From assembly GCA_944390015.1 (NCBI GenBank), contig CALXOL010000009.1, positions 1 to 64,000 on the forward strand: a stretch of 64,000 bases of DNA. The letters are read 5' to 3'. This document shows positions 1-8,150 of the stretch, piece after piece (the first letter of the stretch is position 1; each line of letters opens with the position of its first letter). The position numbers and the translations under genes were made by a program. This DNA comes from an uncultured Spirochaetaceae bacterium. GTDB lineage: Bacteria > Spirochaetota > Spirochaetia > Sphaerochaetales > Sphaerochaetaceae. The notes beneath the pieces are model-generated. The model worked only from the letters and a program-made list of their open reading frames with translations. It ran no database searches and was not told where the DNA came from.

Positions 1-80
1 GAATGCCTGCCCTCTGAGGCTGCTGACAAGCTGTTCTCTATTCAGATGCCATAGTTATTAAAGCAGAATTCAGGTTTCAT

Positions 81-953
81 ATGCCATTGTTCTTTTTTGT
101 TGCAGGATGGCTATATAAAGAAAAGCCAGTTGTCGTAGATATTAAAAGAAGATTTAAAACAATAATGATACCGTATTTTTGCTTTGGGTCATTAACTTTG
201 CTTTATTGGCAGCTCTTTGAGCGGCATTTTAGAAATTCTGATATGAGTTTCGTTCAGTCATTGTTTGGTCTTATTTCTGGACAATACGATTATTTAGACT
301 TTAATGTACATCTATGGTTTCTACCTTGTTTTTTTACCGTTGTAATATTCTATAACATTTTTGTAAGGCTCGGGGGGGGGTATGGCAAGATAATAGCAAC
401 CTCAGTATCTATTATAATGAGTGCGATGTATATTGTTATACCACTTCCATCTTTACCTTTGGGATTTGATAGAGCTTTCCGATTCATAGGGTTTTATGCA
501 ATAGGTACTATATTATTGCAGATTAAATTCGATGAGAAAGTTAGGAAGTTGAGAATACCTTTTGACTGGATAATAGCAGCTTTTCTTTTTATCATTAACT
601 TTTTACTTTCATATAAGGAATTAGATACAGGCATAATGTATTTTGTAGCTGCGATGATTGGTACTATTGCCACATTGGTTATTTCTATTTCTATAAACAA
701 GAATTGCATACTGGAACATCTTGGTAAAATTAGTTTAGTAATTCTTTGTATTCACGGCCCTGTTTATAGGATTGTAGTAAAGGTTGTTTCTGTTATATTG
801 AGATTTGATACTGATGCTGCAAGAGAGACCTTTGTTCTTGTTTTTATTGTCACAGCACTTACATTAGGAATTTGTGTGATTGCACAGCAAATTATAAATA
901 GGTATGTACCTTGGATGATTGGACAATCCAAAACAAATATTTCTGCAATGTAA
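81..953 (+). CDS. acyltransferase-3 family membrane protein, N-terminally truncated
   Basis: Integral membrane O-acyltransferase-like protein (Acyl_transf_3 family), expected to acetylate or acylate a surface glycan. The first residues, MPLFFFVAGW, match the family's conserved second helix, usually preceded by FH; the codons just upstream do read RFH. The late helix ILEHLGKISLVILCIHGP is also typical. About eight hydrophobic segments follow. The family normally has about 40 more N-terminal residues containing the conserved Gly-His of the first helix. Here the frame is closed by TGA at 24-26, so that part is missing or lies in another frame. A run of nine G (372-380) encodes Gly-Gly-Gly inside the gene and is a slippage hotspot. 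Either a broken remnant or a phase-variable gene; the ATG at 81 is probably not a natural start. No linked partner gene is visible. Confidence 0.6.
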   Translation: MPLFFFVAGWLYKEKPVVVDIKRRFKTIMIPYFCFGSLTLLYWQLFERHFRNSDMSFVQSLFGLISGQYDYLDFNVHLWFLPCFFTVVIFYNIFVRLGGGYGKIIATSVSIIMSAMYIVIPLPSLPLGFDRAFRFIGFYAIGTILLQIKFDEKVRKLRIPFDWIIAAFLFIINFLLSYKELDTGIMYFVAAMIGTIATLVISISINKNCILEHLGKISLVILCIHGPVYRIVVKVVSVILRFDTDAARETFVLVFIVTALTLGICVIAQQIINRYVPWMIGQSKTNISAM

Positions 954-1668
954 CCTTAGCATATCAATCTCTAAGGATAATTTACTCTTATTATCTTTTC
1001 TGGTTCTTTTATCAATTTCTTTTTCCTCCATATTTCTTTTTTTCCTGTTGTCATATAATTTGAACTGATAAATATTATCAATAAAGTTATTTGTGAATGG
1101 AGTGTAGCTCGTTGAATCAGGAATGAGACAAAATTATGGATTATCTCGGTTATTAAAGTAAAAGTAACACAACTAATTTTAAAAGAGTTAAGATTAAAAA
1201 GTATTTGTCAATATTGAAGTAAGTATCAGAATACAGATATAGAATAACTGTCCATGCTGATACATGCAGAGCCAGAGGTTGTGGGTGGAAAAACAAGTAT
1301 AGCAATTGTGAATCAGTGAAAATATGCTTTGTCCACAACAGATGTAAATCGTTCGGTGTTTAATTAGTCAGGGGTTGAGCAGAAGTGAGTTCGTGGAATT
1401 TTCATTATATCTAGCTTTTCGATGATGGTCATGTAGTAAACTTCTCTGAACATTTACAATGGCAAATGTTCGTTGATGCTTTCCCCTGGGTAGGCTGTTG
1501 AGGCGATTCATCATCTGATTTTTTTAGAGTGAGCATCATGATGCCTCTGGTATTAAGCATCTTATGTACTCGTGGGGCTTCTCTTGTGATTCTATTTTAA
1601 AGTTTAAAGCGTAAGTCTTCCTTCCTTCAGGATCGAACGCTAGTATTATTTAGCAAGAGGTAATCTTT
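954..1668. other. 715-bp region without a supportable gene
   Basis: AT-rich, apparently decayed DNA between the acyltransferase and the isomerase gene. It contains a short ROK-regulator remnant (see 1072-1110) and a perfect 8-bp inverted repeat (GAACATTT at 1448-1455, AAATGTTC at 1464-1471, 8-nt loop). Only short open frames with no family resemblance are seen. Confidence 0.6.
1072..1110 (-). pseudogene. C-terminal remnant of a ROK-family regulator
   Basis: On the minus strand this encodes a tail reading NNFIDN. A 21-nt stretch (1072-1092) is identical to the end of the intact ROK regulator gene (17563-17583), and the flanking roughly 18 nt remain clearly similar. The rest of the gene is not recognisable here. 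This suggests a second copy once lay here or that a fragment was moved. The similarity is seen directly; the history is inference. Confidence 0.55.
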
Positions 1669-2706
1669 TTATTTAAAATACCTGTTTAAATCATATGGGG
1701 AGAATATCCCCTTTGATGTGACAATCCCTGATATAAGATGGGGTGGTGTCATGTCGAAGGCAGGATAGTATCCCTTTATGTTCTCGTTTATTGGTGCCGT
1801 TCGAACTCCCATTGCTTCAAGACTTTCATCGGGGTTTCTCATCTCAATTTTAACCGTATCATGAGTAATATGATACTTATCTGGAGAGCCTGTAACAAAC
1901 ATGGGTATTCCAAAATATTTTGCTGCTATTGCAATCTGGCTTGTTCCTACCTTATTAAATACATAACCATCTCTTGCAATTACATCAGCAGCGCAAGTAA
2001 ATACATCAATCTTTTCGTTTACCATGACATATGCTGGCATGTTATCCGTTATTACAGTTGTTTCAAAGCCCATTTCTGAGCATACTGATGCCGTTAGACG
2101 TGCTCCTTGAAAGTATGGGCGGGTTTCAGGACAGAACAGCTTTATATTTTTACCTCTATTCTTACATTCTCTCAACATCATTCCAAGAATTGTTTCAGCA
2201 AAACACTGTGTCAATATTTTTCCATCATCTGGGAACATATCTACAAGATATTCAGCGGTTTTTGCAATTTCATTATACCTTATATTATTTGATTCTATTA
2301 CATGATTCCTTATTGCGATATCAACTGGTTTTCCTTCTGACATTGCCATTTCTGCAACTGGAATGCAGGATTGGCATATGGCTGACATTTTTGCTTTTGT
2401 TGTTGGCCGGGCATCTGCTATTTCTAGGGCAGCTTTTTTTATATATTCAATCTGTTGTTGCTTATTAAGATCTTTACATTCCCACGCTGCTAATGCAATT
2501 CCCATGGGTGCTGCTGTATATGGGCCTGCGCTTTGAGTGACCATATCCCTGATGGCATCTCTTACCTCCAGATAAGTTTTGCACGTAACAAAACTCTTTT
2601 TTTTAGGATATATTCTTCTATCCAGTATTCTGACTTCTCCGTTTTCATACCATGCAATGTTTTCATACCTTAATAAATAGGCAAGATTATAATCAGATCT
2701 ATCCAT
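1669..2706 (-). CDS. MtnA-like sugar-1-phosphate aldose-ketose isomerase
   Basis: Cytoplasmic isomerase of the MtnA / eIF2B-alpha-like family, which converts 5-methylthioribose 1-phosphate, 5-deoxyribose 1-phosphate or related aldose 1-phosphates to ketose 1-phosphates. Family landmarks are present: ARPT (99-102), the catalytic cysteine in ILTQCFAE (Cys168), ETRPYFQGARLTA (194-206), the catalytic aspartate in AADVIARDGYVFNKVGT (Asp241) and the following GTSQIAIAAKYFGIP. The length, 345 residues, is normal. Divergent from the regulator/transporter/aldolase/phosphorylase set, it supplies the step between phosphorolysis and aldol cleavage. A perfect TATAAT (complement of 2728-2733) and AAGGAG six bases before the ATG support the start. 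Substrate could be ribose, 5-deoxyribose or methylthioribose 1-phosphate; sequence alone does not decide. Confidence 0.85.
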   Translation of the reverse strand: MDRSDYNLAYLLRYENIAWYENGEVRILDRRIYPKKKSFVTCKTYLEVRDAIRDMVTQSAGPYTAAPMGIALAAWECKDLNKQQQIEYIKKAALEIADARPTTKAKMSAICQSCIPVAEMAMSEGKPVDIAIRNHVIESNNIRYNEIAKTAEYLVDMFPDDGKILTQCFAETILGMMLRECKNRGKNIKLFCPETRPYFQGARLTASVCSEMGFETTVITDNMPAYVMVNEKIDVFTCAADVIARDGYVFNKVGTSQIAIAAKYFGIPMFVTGSPDKYHITHDTVKIEMRNPDESLEAMGVRTAPINENIKGYYPAFDMTPPHLISGIVTSKGIFSPYDLNRYFK

Positions 2707-2739
2707 ATAATACTCCTTTTTACCTTTATTATAACATAA

Positions 2740-2811
2740 GTGGAAAATTTTGAAATGAAAATGACTAAAATTTTAATATTTTTGATTTTATTGCTAATAA
2801 TTGTGGAAAAT
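2740..2811. promoter_or_regulatory. direct repeats in divergent promoter region, candidate regulator sites
   Basis: GTGGAAAAT occurs at 2740-2748 and 2803-2811, 63 bp apart (about six helical turns), flanking the AT-rich region between the isomerase and deoR-type promoters. The first copy is next to the isomerase -10 element; the second lies just before the TTGACA of the regulator promoter. The placement suits a DeoR-family repressor bridging both promoters. Function is inferred. Confidence 0.4.
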
Positions 2812-2823
2812 AATCATTTTTAT

Positions 2824-2851
2824 TTGACATTTTGATAAATGAATTTACAAT
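2824..2851 (+). promoter_or_regulatory. sigma70-type promoter of the deoR-type operon
   Basis: TTGACA at 2824-2829, 16-bp spacer, TACAAT at 2846-2851. The predicted transcript begins near 2858, at the AGGAAAG Shine-Dalgarno, so translation must start at ATG 2869 rather than the upstream ATG at 2839. Confidence 0.6.
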
Positions 2852-2868
2852 TAAGACAGGAAAGAAAA

Positions 2869-3645
2869 ATGACAGCAAATGAAAGAAGAGCCAAAATATT
2901 AGATTATGTCAGGCATTGTACTTCTGTTTCAATACAGGAATTAAGCGGGTTTTTTGATGTTAGCGAGGAATCCATTCGCAGAGATTTAGTTATTTTAGAG
3001 AAAAATGGAAAAATAAAGAGAACTTTCGGTGGTGCTATTTCATTGGAGTCCCATGTAAGAACATCTGTACCATTTGAATTGCGATGCGGTGCTAAAAAGG
3101 CAGCTAAACGTTGTATTGCAGAAAAGTGTGTTCCTTTAATAAAAAGCGCAGATATTATTTTTTTAGATTGTAGTTCTACTTCATATTATTTAGCTCAGCG
3201 ACTTATTGATTTCAAAGATATTACAGTTATTACGAATTCTGTAGCAATTGCAAATTTAATTCAAACAGAATCTCAGGTTGATGTAATCGTATTGGGAGGG
3301 CGGTTTGACAGGAATCTATTTTGCTATACAGGGATGGATACGGTTAGGGCAATTTCTTCTTTTAAGGCGACAAAAGCATTTATTTCCTGCTCGGGTATCA
3401 GCATGGATTCTGGTTTGACAGACTCTGATGAGATGCAGTGTGAAATAAGAAGAGCTATGATTGAGAATTCTCTACAGGCGTTTCATATTGTCGATTATAC
3501 GAAATTCGGTAAAATTCGACTCTATCCTGTAGGGCAGTTGACAGAGAAATCAACGGTTATTTGTGAAAGTGTTCTTCCTGAAGAATGGCAGGAATATTTT
3601 GAAGTAATGCATGTTGCTTCAATATATGGGGACTTAACGAGTTAG
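2869..3645 (+). CDS. DeoR-family transcriptional regulator
   Basis: DNA-binding repressor with an N-terminal DeoR winged helix (ERRAKILDYVRHCTSVSIQ, then SEESIRRDLVILEKNGKIKRTFGGA) and a C-terminal DeoR sensor domain of the sugar-phosphate isomerase fold (DCSSTSYYLAQRL, TNSVAIANL, VIVLGGRFDRNLFCYTG). Such regulators usually respond to a phosphorylated sugar, here plausibly the pentose 1-phosphate or ketose 1-phosphate made by the locus. The start at 2869 is chosen because AGGAAAG lies seven bases upstream and the promoter overlaps the upstream ATG. First gene of a run continuing through two oxidoreductases, the importer, aldolase and phosphorylase; the next gene starts 16 bp downstream. Confidence 0.88.
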   Translation: MTANERRAKILDYVRHCTSVSIQELSGFFDVSEESIRRDLVILEKNGKIKRTFGGAISLESHVRTSVPFELRCGAKKAAKRCIAEKCVPLIKSADIIFLDCSSTSYYLAQRLIDFKDITVITNSVAIANLIQTESQVDVIVLGGRFDRNLFCYTGMDTVRAISSFKATKAFISCSGISMDSGLTDSDEMQCEIRRAMIENSLQAFHIVDYTKFGKIRLYPVGQLTEKSTVICESVLPEEWQEYFEVMHVASIYGDLTS

Positions 3646-3661
3646 ATGAGGAGGGGTGTTT

Positions 3662-4729
3662 ATGAGAATCGGCGTTATTGGACATGGAATGATGGGAGAG
3701 CGGCATATTGGTATTCTTAGAGGACTTGGTTTATCTGTCGATGCAGTTATGGGAAGGGATTATGACCGTGTTGCAACATTTGCGCATAATAACAACATTG
3801 CATTTGCAACAACAAAAATGGAAGATTTTATATCAAGAGGGATTGATGTTATTCATGTCTGCACGCCTCCTGAAAATCATTATGATGTAGTGAAAATGGC
3901 CCTGGAAGCTGATATGAGTGTTCTTTGCGAGAAGCCATTTGTAATTGATCCTTGCCAGGGAGAAGAACTAATAAAGCTTTCTAAAAAAACAATCACTGGT
4001 GTTGCATTTAATAATCGTTTCCATAGTGCGATTGAGCGGGCAAAAAAACGTATTGGGGAACATGAGATTGGAGAGCCTTTAATAATACATGGTTCATATT
4101 TGCAGGAGTTTCATGCTCTGCCTTCATCTTTTTCTTGGAGATATATATCGAAAGAAGGGGGGCCAATGCTTGCAACTAGTGAAATAGGATCCCATTGGAT
4201 TGATCTTTTGAGGTATATCACAGGAGTAGAAATTAAAGAGGTTTCTGCAAGTTTTGGTAAATTTTTTAATCAGCGGAAACTTGATGATGGAAAAATGTAC
4301 CCATTAAGCCATGAAGGTGGTGATAAAATTACCGTGGATTCTGATAATGCGGCAATAGTTACATTCCGATTAAGTAATGGGGGGCTTGCAAATGCAGTTT
4401 TTTCAGAACTTACTCCTGGTAGACCTAATTATATCGAGATTAATGTAACTGGTAGTAGCGGAGCTCTGTGGTGGAATTCCGAGCAGTTCACGGATCTTGT
4501 TATCGGTAAGAAGTTCAGCCCTAGAATTACAGACGTAAGCGGTTATGCAACCGATACATCATTGGCAAGTCGGAAAATGATACAGGAATTCTACAGGGAT
4601 GTATCACAGAAAAAAAGGTCAGATGATTCCCATTATGCTACTTTCGAGGATGGTCTGGAAAATGCAAAGATTTGCCAAGCAATTTATAGAAGTGCAAATA
4701 ATAACTCAAAGTGGGAGGTTGTCGTATGA
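3662..4729 (+). CDS. Gfo/Idh/MocA-family NAD(P)-dependent oxidoreductase
   Basis: Dehydrogenase of the Gfo/Idh/MocA family, acting on a hydroxyl of a sugar, cyclitol or related polyol. Rossmann motif GVIGHGMMG near residues 4-12, conserved EKP at 90-92, and a C-terminal domain with SHWIDLLRY (His178, Asp181), the family's usual catalytic His/Asp region. ATG 3662 is preferred over GTG 3656 because GAGGAGGGG lies immediately upstream. The stop overlaps the next start (ATGA). Its place between the regulator and the nucleoside-type importer implies work on the same substrate class, but no step in the simple phosphorylase-isomerase-aldolase route needs it. Substrate unknown. Confidence 0.85.
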   Translation: MRIGVIGHGMMGERHIGILRGLGLSVDAVMGRDYDRVATFAHNNNIAFATTKMEDFISRGIDVIHVCTPPENHYDVVKMALEADMSVLCEKPFVIDPCQGEELIKLSKKTITGVAFNNRFHSAIERAKKRIGEHEIGEPLIIHGSYLQEFHALPSSFSWRYISKEGGPMLATSEIGSHWIDLLRYITGVEIKEVSASFGKFFNQRKLDDGKMYPLSHEGGDKITVDSDNAAIVTFRLSNGGLANAVFSELTPGRPNYIEINVTGSSGALWWNSEQFTDLVIGKKFSPRITDVSGYATDTSLASRKMIQEFYRDVSQKKRSDDSHYATFEDGLENAKICQAIYRSANNNSKWEVVV

Positions 4730-5487
4730 AGCATCGTGTCGTATTGGTAACTGGAGCAGGAAGGGGCTCAGGCGAAGCTATTGCAAAAAAGTTTCTTAGT
4801 GCAGGAGATATCGTAGTAGCTACAGATCTAGAAGCCCCTTCTTGGGAGTATGAAAATCAAGATGAGAATCTCTTACGTTTTGCAATGGACGTGGGAAATG
4901 AAAAAGAAATCGTATCTGTGATTTCGAAGGTCAATAGCCTGACAGAAGGTATCAGCATTTTAGTAAATAATGCAGGTATAAGTAATGGCGGGGGGAGTCT
5001 TTTAAATTGCACTTCTGAACGTTTTGATAAGTTGTATGCAGTAAATTTAAGAGGCTGTTTTTTAACGATGCGAGAAGTTGCTAAAAAGCTCATTAGTGAA
5101 AAAAAAGGAGGAGCCTTTATTAATGTAGCATCGATTGCCGGAAAAAATGGATTTGCCGATACATCTTTGTATGGAGCTACGAAAGCAGGAGTTATAGGGC
5201 TTACAAGGTGTCTTGCAATTGAATTAGGTCCATATGACATAACCGTCAATGCGATTTGTCCAGGAAGTGTTGATACGCCGATGTTGGCTGGGCTATTTAA
5301 AAGAAGAGCGGAGGCGCAGAACATTACTATCGAAGAAGCAAAGCATCAGATGGCTTTAACGATTCCAATGCAAAGGTTACAGCAGCCTGAGGATCTTGGT
5401 GAATTAGTTTATTTTCTGGCATCTAAAGGTGCAAGAAATATCAGTGGGGAGAGTATAAATCTTGATGGCGGAGTTGTTAGAGATTAG
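4726..5487 (+). CDS. short-chain dehydrogenase/reductase (SDR)
   Basis: Classical SDR of 253 residues. Nucleotide-binding TGAGRGSG (9-16), NNAG (81-84), catalytic Ser136 (INVASIAG), Tyr149 and Lys153 (YGATK), and the usual C-terminal LDGGVV. Probably NAD(P)-dependent oxidation or reduction of a sugar, polyol or small aldehyde/ketone. Start at 4726 from GGGAGG and a four-base ATGA overlap with the preceding gene, indicating translational coupling. In this context it could reduce the aldehyde released by the aldolase or act with the Gfo/Idh/MocA enzyme on a modified sugar; both are guesses. Confidence 0.87.
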   Translation: MKHRVVLVTGAGRGSGEAIAKKFLSAGDIVVATDLEAPSWEYENQDENLLRFAMDVGNEKEIVSVISKVNSLTEGISILVNNAGISNGGGSLLNCTSERFDKLYAVNLRGCFLTMREVAKKLISEKKGGAFINVASIAGKNGFADTSLYGATKAGVIGLTRCLAIELGPYDITVNAICPGSVDTPMLAGLFKRRAEAQNITIEEAKHQMALTIPMQRLQQPEDLGELVYFLASKGARNISGESINLDGGVVRD

Positions 5488-5544
5488 TTTGAGTGTATTT
5501 TTAGTTTTTATTTGATGTGCTGATTGCATGTTATGGAGGTTTTT

Positions 5545-6588
5545 ATGAAAAAAGGTGTTTTATTTTTCATGGTTTTGATTCTTGCAGTTTGTGCAATATT
5601 TGCAGGAGGAACATCTGAGAGTGATGATACGTCTTCATCTACAATCAGAGCAGCACTTTTGAGTAATCCCAGAGGTACCAGCCTTTTTGTCAATCTTGGT
5701 ATTGATGGGTTTATTGAAGCTTGCGAGAAGTGGGGTATTCAAGGTGATGTAATCGAATGTAAAAATACTGCAGAATACGAAGAGAATGGAAGGGCTGCTG
5801 CCAATGAAGGATATGATCTGATCCTTGGCTCTAGTTGGGAATCAGGTTCAATTCTTAGTGAACTTGCAGAAATATATGATGACATTGCATTTGGAATCTC
5901 CGATACCATAGTAGATTCTCCAAATGTAAAGTGTATTAATTTCTGGGATGCTGAAGGCGCATATTTAGTTGGCGTAATTGCCGCTTTGACAGTTGATGGA
6001 GAAAGCCATAATTATGGAAGCATACATGTTTCAAATTCTGAAAGTTCTTTTAAGTGGAGATATGGGTTCTCTCAAGGAGTTCTTTCAATTGATCCAGAGG
6101 CAAAATTTACATACAACTATGTTAATGGTTATTCTGAAGTAAACCTTGCTTATGAAATGGCTCTTCAGCAATATGAACTTGGTTGCAAGTTTATTAACTC
6201 TTGTTGTGCCGGAGGAGATCCTGGAACTTTGCAGGCAGCGAAAGAGAAAGGATTCTATACTGCTGGTCAGGATGTAGATTTAACGACTCCTGATAATCCG
6301 TGGATTGTAACATCTCAGCTTAAAAAAGCTGATAAGGCCATAGCATACTTGGTTGATTGCTATATGAGTGGTAACTGGAATACAGAAAATGAAAATCTGG
6401 GTGTAGCAGACAATGTTATAGGAGCTGTATGGGCAACAGATGAGAGTGTGAATCCACGTCATCCGAATCTTTCTGATGAGGATATGATAATAATAAAGCA
6501 GGCGGTTGAAGATATTAGTTCTGGAAAGATTGATATGAGAAATCTTCCTGATTGGCAAACGACAGAGATTCCGTTGATTGAACTTTAA
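5545..6588 (+). CDS. BMP-family ABC transporter substrate-binding protein
   Basis: Periplasmic binding protein of the BMP/Med/PnrA family, which delivers purine nucleosides and related sugars to ABC importers. A Sec signal peptide (MKKGVLFFMVLILAVCAIFA) ends in AGGTSES, the pattern seen in spirochaete binding proteins. There is no conventional lipobox cysteine at the cleavage site, so it may be released rather than lipidated. BMP-like segments include a Gly-rich YDLILGSSWESG region and FWDAEGAYLVGVIAA. ATG 5545 is chosen because GGAGG lies just upstream. It is followed by a perfect stem-loop and then the ABC ATPase gene, so it is the first transporter gene. Ligand inferred from the linked phosphorylase. 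Confidence 0.87.
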   Translation: MKKGVLFFMVLILAVCAIFAGGTSESDDTSSSTIRAALLSNPRGTSLFVNLGIDGFIEACEKWGIQGDVIECKNTAEYEENGRAAANEGYDLILGSSWESGSILSELAEIYDDIAFGISDTIVDSPNVKCINFWDAEGAYLVGVIAALTVDGESHNYGSIHVSNSESSFKWRYGFSQGVLSIDPEAKFTYNYVNGYSEVNLAYEMALQQYELGCKFINSCCAGGDPGTLQAAKEKGFYTAGQDVDLTTPDNPWIVTSQLKKADKAIAYLVDCYMSGNWNTENENLGVADNVIGAVWATDESVNPRHPNLSDEDMIIIKQAVEDISSGKIDMRNLPDWQTTEIPLIEL

Positions 6589-6594
6589 TAAATG

Positions 6595-6618
6595 GGAGCA
6601 GGATACATTTCCTGCTCC
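6595..6618 (+). promoter_or_regulatory. stem-loop between binding-protein and ATPase genes
   Basis: Perfect 9-bp stem GGAGCAGGA (6595-6603) / TCCTGCTCC (6610-6618) with a 6-nt loop and no T-tract. The position suits an mRNA-stabilising or partial-attenuation element that keeps binding-protein message in excess over transporter message. Similar hairpins sit next to the other two binding-protein genes of the window. Confidence 0.6.
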
Positions 6619-6635
6619 GACTTCTGAAATAAAAT

Positions 6636-8150
6636 ATGCTTATAGAAATGAAGAACATAACCAAGAGGTATGGTTCCTTGGTTGCAAATGATAATGTAAG
6701 TATTACTTTAAAAAAAGGTGAGATTCTTGCTATTGTCGGTGAGAATGGAGCTGGAAAAAGTACATTAATGAAAATTCTTTATGGACTCGAATCTTATGAT
6801 AGTGGAGAGATTCTCATTAATGGAAAGCCAGTACGTTTTTCTTCTCCTTATGATGCTATAAAGAACAGTATCGGGATGGTTCAGCAGCATTTTATGCTTT
6901 TCCCTCCTTTTTCCGCAGCGGAAAATATTGTGTATGGAAATGAGCCAAGAAGGGGAATTTTCTTTGATAAAAAAGAAGCATATAGGCTTGTAGAGGAGCT
7001 TTGTAGGAAATACAATCTTTATATAGATCCTAAAATAAAGGTAAAAGATTGTTCTGTTGGCTTGCAACAACGTATTGAAATCTTAAAAGTTTTATTTCAG
7101 CAAGTAGATATAATAATTTTTGATGAACCTTCCGCCGTCCTCGCACCTCAAGAGATTGATAACTTTCTTCAAACTGTTCTGGACTTGAAAAAAGCAGGTA
7201 AAAGTATAATTCTCATTACACATAAATTAAATGAAGTGATGGCAGTCGCAGATTATGTTACTGTAATGAGAAACGGCAAAGTCGTAAAGAAAATGCCAAA
7301 GCATGAGACATCAATAGAAGAACTTTCCTATCTGATGGTAGGACATCATCTGGAAGAAAGAGAAATAGAGGAAATAGAACCAGAGGAGGAGATTCTTGCT
7401 GTCAGTAATCTAACAAAAACAAGTCCAGATGGAGTCAAATTACTTGATGATGTCAACATAAGCGTTAGACGTGGAGAAATAGTTGGAATTGCAGGAGTCT
7501 CTGGTAATGGGCAAAGTGAACTTATACAGTGTATTTCGGGCCTAGAACATGCAGATTCTGGTAAAATAGTTTTAAATGGTATTGATGTAACAAATGCATC
7601 TGTTTCTGCAATTCGTGAAGCAGGATGTGCCTGCATCCCTGAGGATAGGTATTACTGGGGTAGTGCCGCAGAAGCTTCGTTGGAAGAGAACTGCATCATG
7701 TATCATTATCAGCGAAAATCAGAATTAATGAAAAATGGTTTTCTAAATAGTAGAAATGTCTCGTTATTTTCTGAGACGATCTTGAAAGATTTTGATGTCA
7801 AGCATACAAGTTCCTCGCAGTCAATGAAGGATTTATCAGGAGGAAACGCACAGAAACTTATAGTAGGAAGAGAATATATGCAAAATACTCCTCTCTTGAT
7901 AGCTGCTGAACCTACAAGGGGAATAGATATAGGTGCAATTGAATATATCCATGGAAGGTTGCTGGAAAAGAGGCAGAAAAAAGACGCAATACTTCTTATT
8001 TCTTCAGAACTATCTGAGATTATTGAACTAAGTGATCGTATATATGTGATGTGCTCAGGCAGAATCAATGGCGAATTTTCCAGAGATGAAGCTACAAGAG
8101 AAAAGATCGGTTATTTGATGATGGGAGGTAAGAATGACGATGAAATGTAA
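6636..8150 (+). CDS. duplicated ABC transporter ATP-binding protein, nucleoside/sugar type
   Basis: Two fused nucleotide-binding domains, as in RbsA- and NupO-type importers. Domain 1: Walker A GENGAGKST (35-43), Walker B IIIFDEPSAVLAP near 160, H-loop LITHK near 193. Domain 2: a degenerate Walker A (GVSGNGQSEL near 285), LSGGNAQKLIVGRE signature near 400, and LLIAAEPTRGIDIG. A deviant second Walker A is normal for this class. At 504 residues it is full length. No strong Shine-Dalgarno precedes ATG 6636, which follows the stem-loop. The 3' end overlaps the first permease gene by 17 bp. Powers import of the BMP-protein ligand, probably a nucleoside. Confidence 0.9.
   Translation: MLIEMKNITKRYGSLVANDNVSITLKKGEILAIVGENGAGKSTLMKILYGLESYDSGEILINGKPVRFSSPYDAIKNSIGMVQQHFMLFPPFSAAENIVYGNEPRRGIFFDKKEAYRLVEELCRKYNLYIDPKIKVKDCSVGLQQRIEILKVLFQQVDIIIFDEPSAVLAPQEIDNFLQTVLDLKKAGKSIILITHKLNEVMAVADYVTVMRNGKVVKKMPKHETSIEELSYLMVGHHLEEREIEEIEPEEEILAVSNLTKTSPDGVKLLDDVNISVRRGEIVGIAGVSGNGQSELIQCISGLEHADSGKIVLNGIDVTNASVSAIREAGCACIPEDRYYWGSAAEASLEENCIMYHYQRKSELMKNGFLNSRNVSLFSETILKDFDVKHTSSSQSMKDLSGGNAQKLIVGREYMQNTPLLIAAEPTRGIDIGAIEYIHGRLLEKRQKKDAILLISSELSEIIELSDRIYVMCSGRINGEFSRDEATREKIGYLMMGGKNDDEM

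Noticed and set aside
1400-1530. Minus-strand frame reading MMNRLNSLPRGKHQRTF
   Set aside because: Looked transposase-like at first, but no conserved IS motif could be matched and it stops after about 50 codons.
2839-2868. Upstream ATG giving a longer DeoR-type regulator
   Set aside because: It lies inside the promoter spacer between TTGACA and TACAAT; the ATG at 2869 has the proper Shine-Dalgarno.
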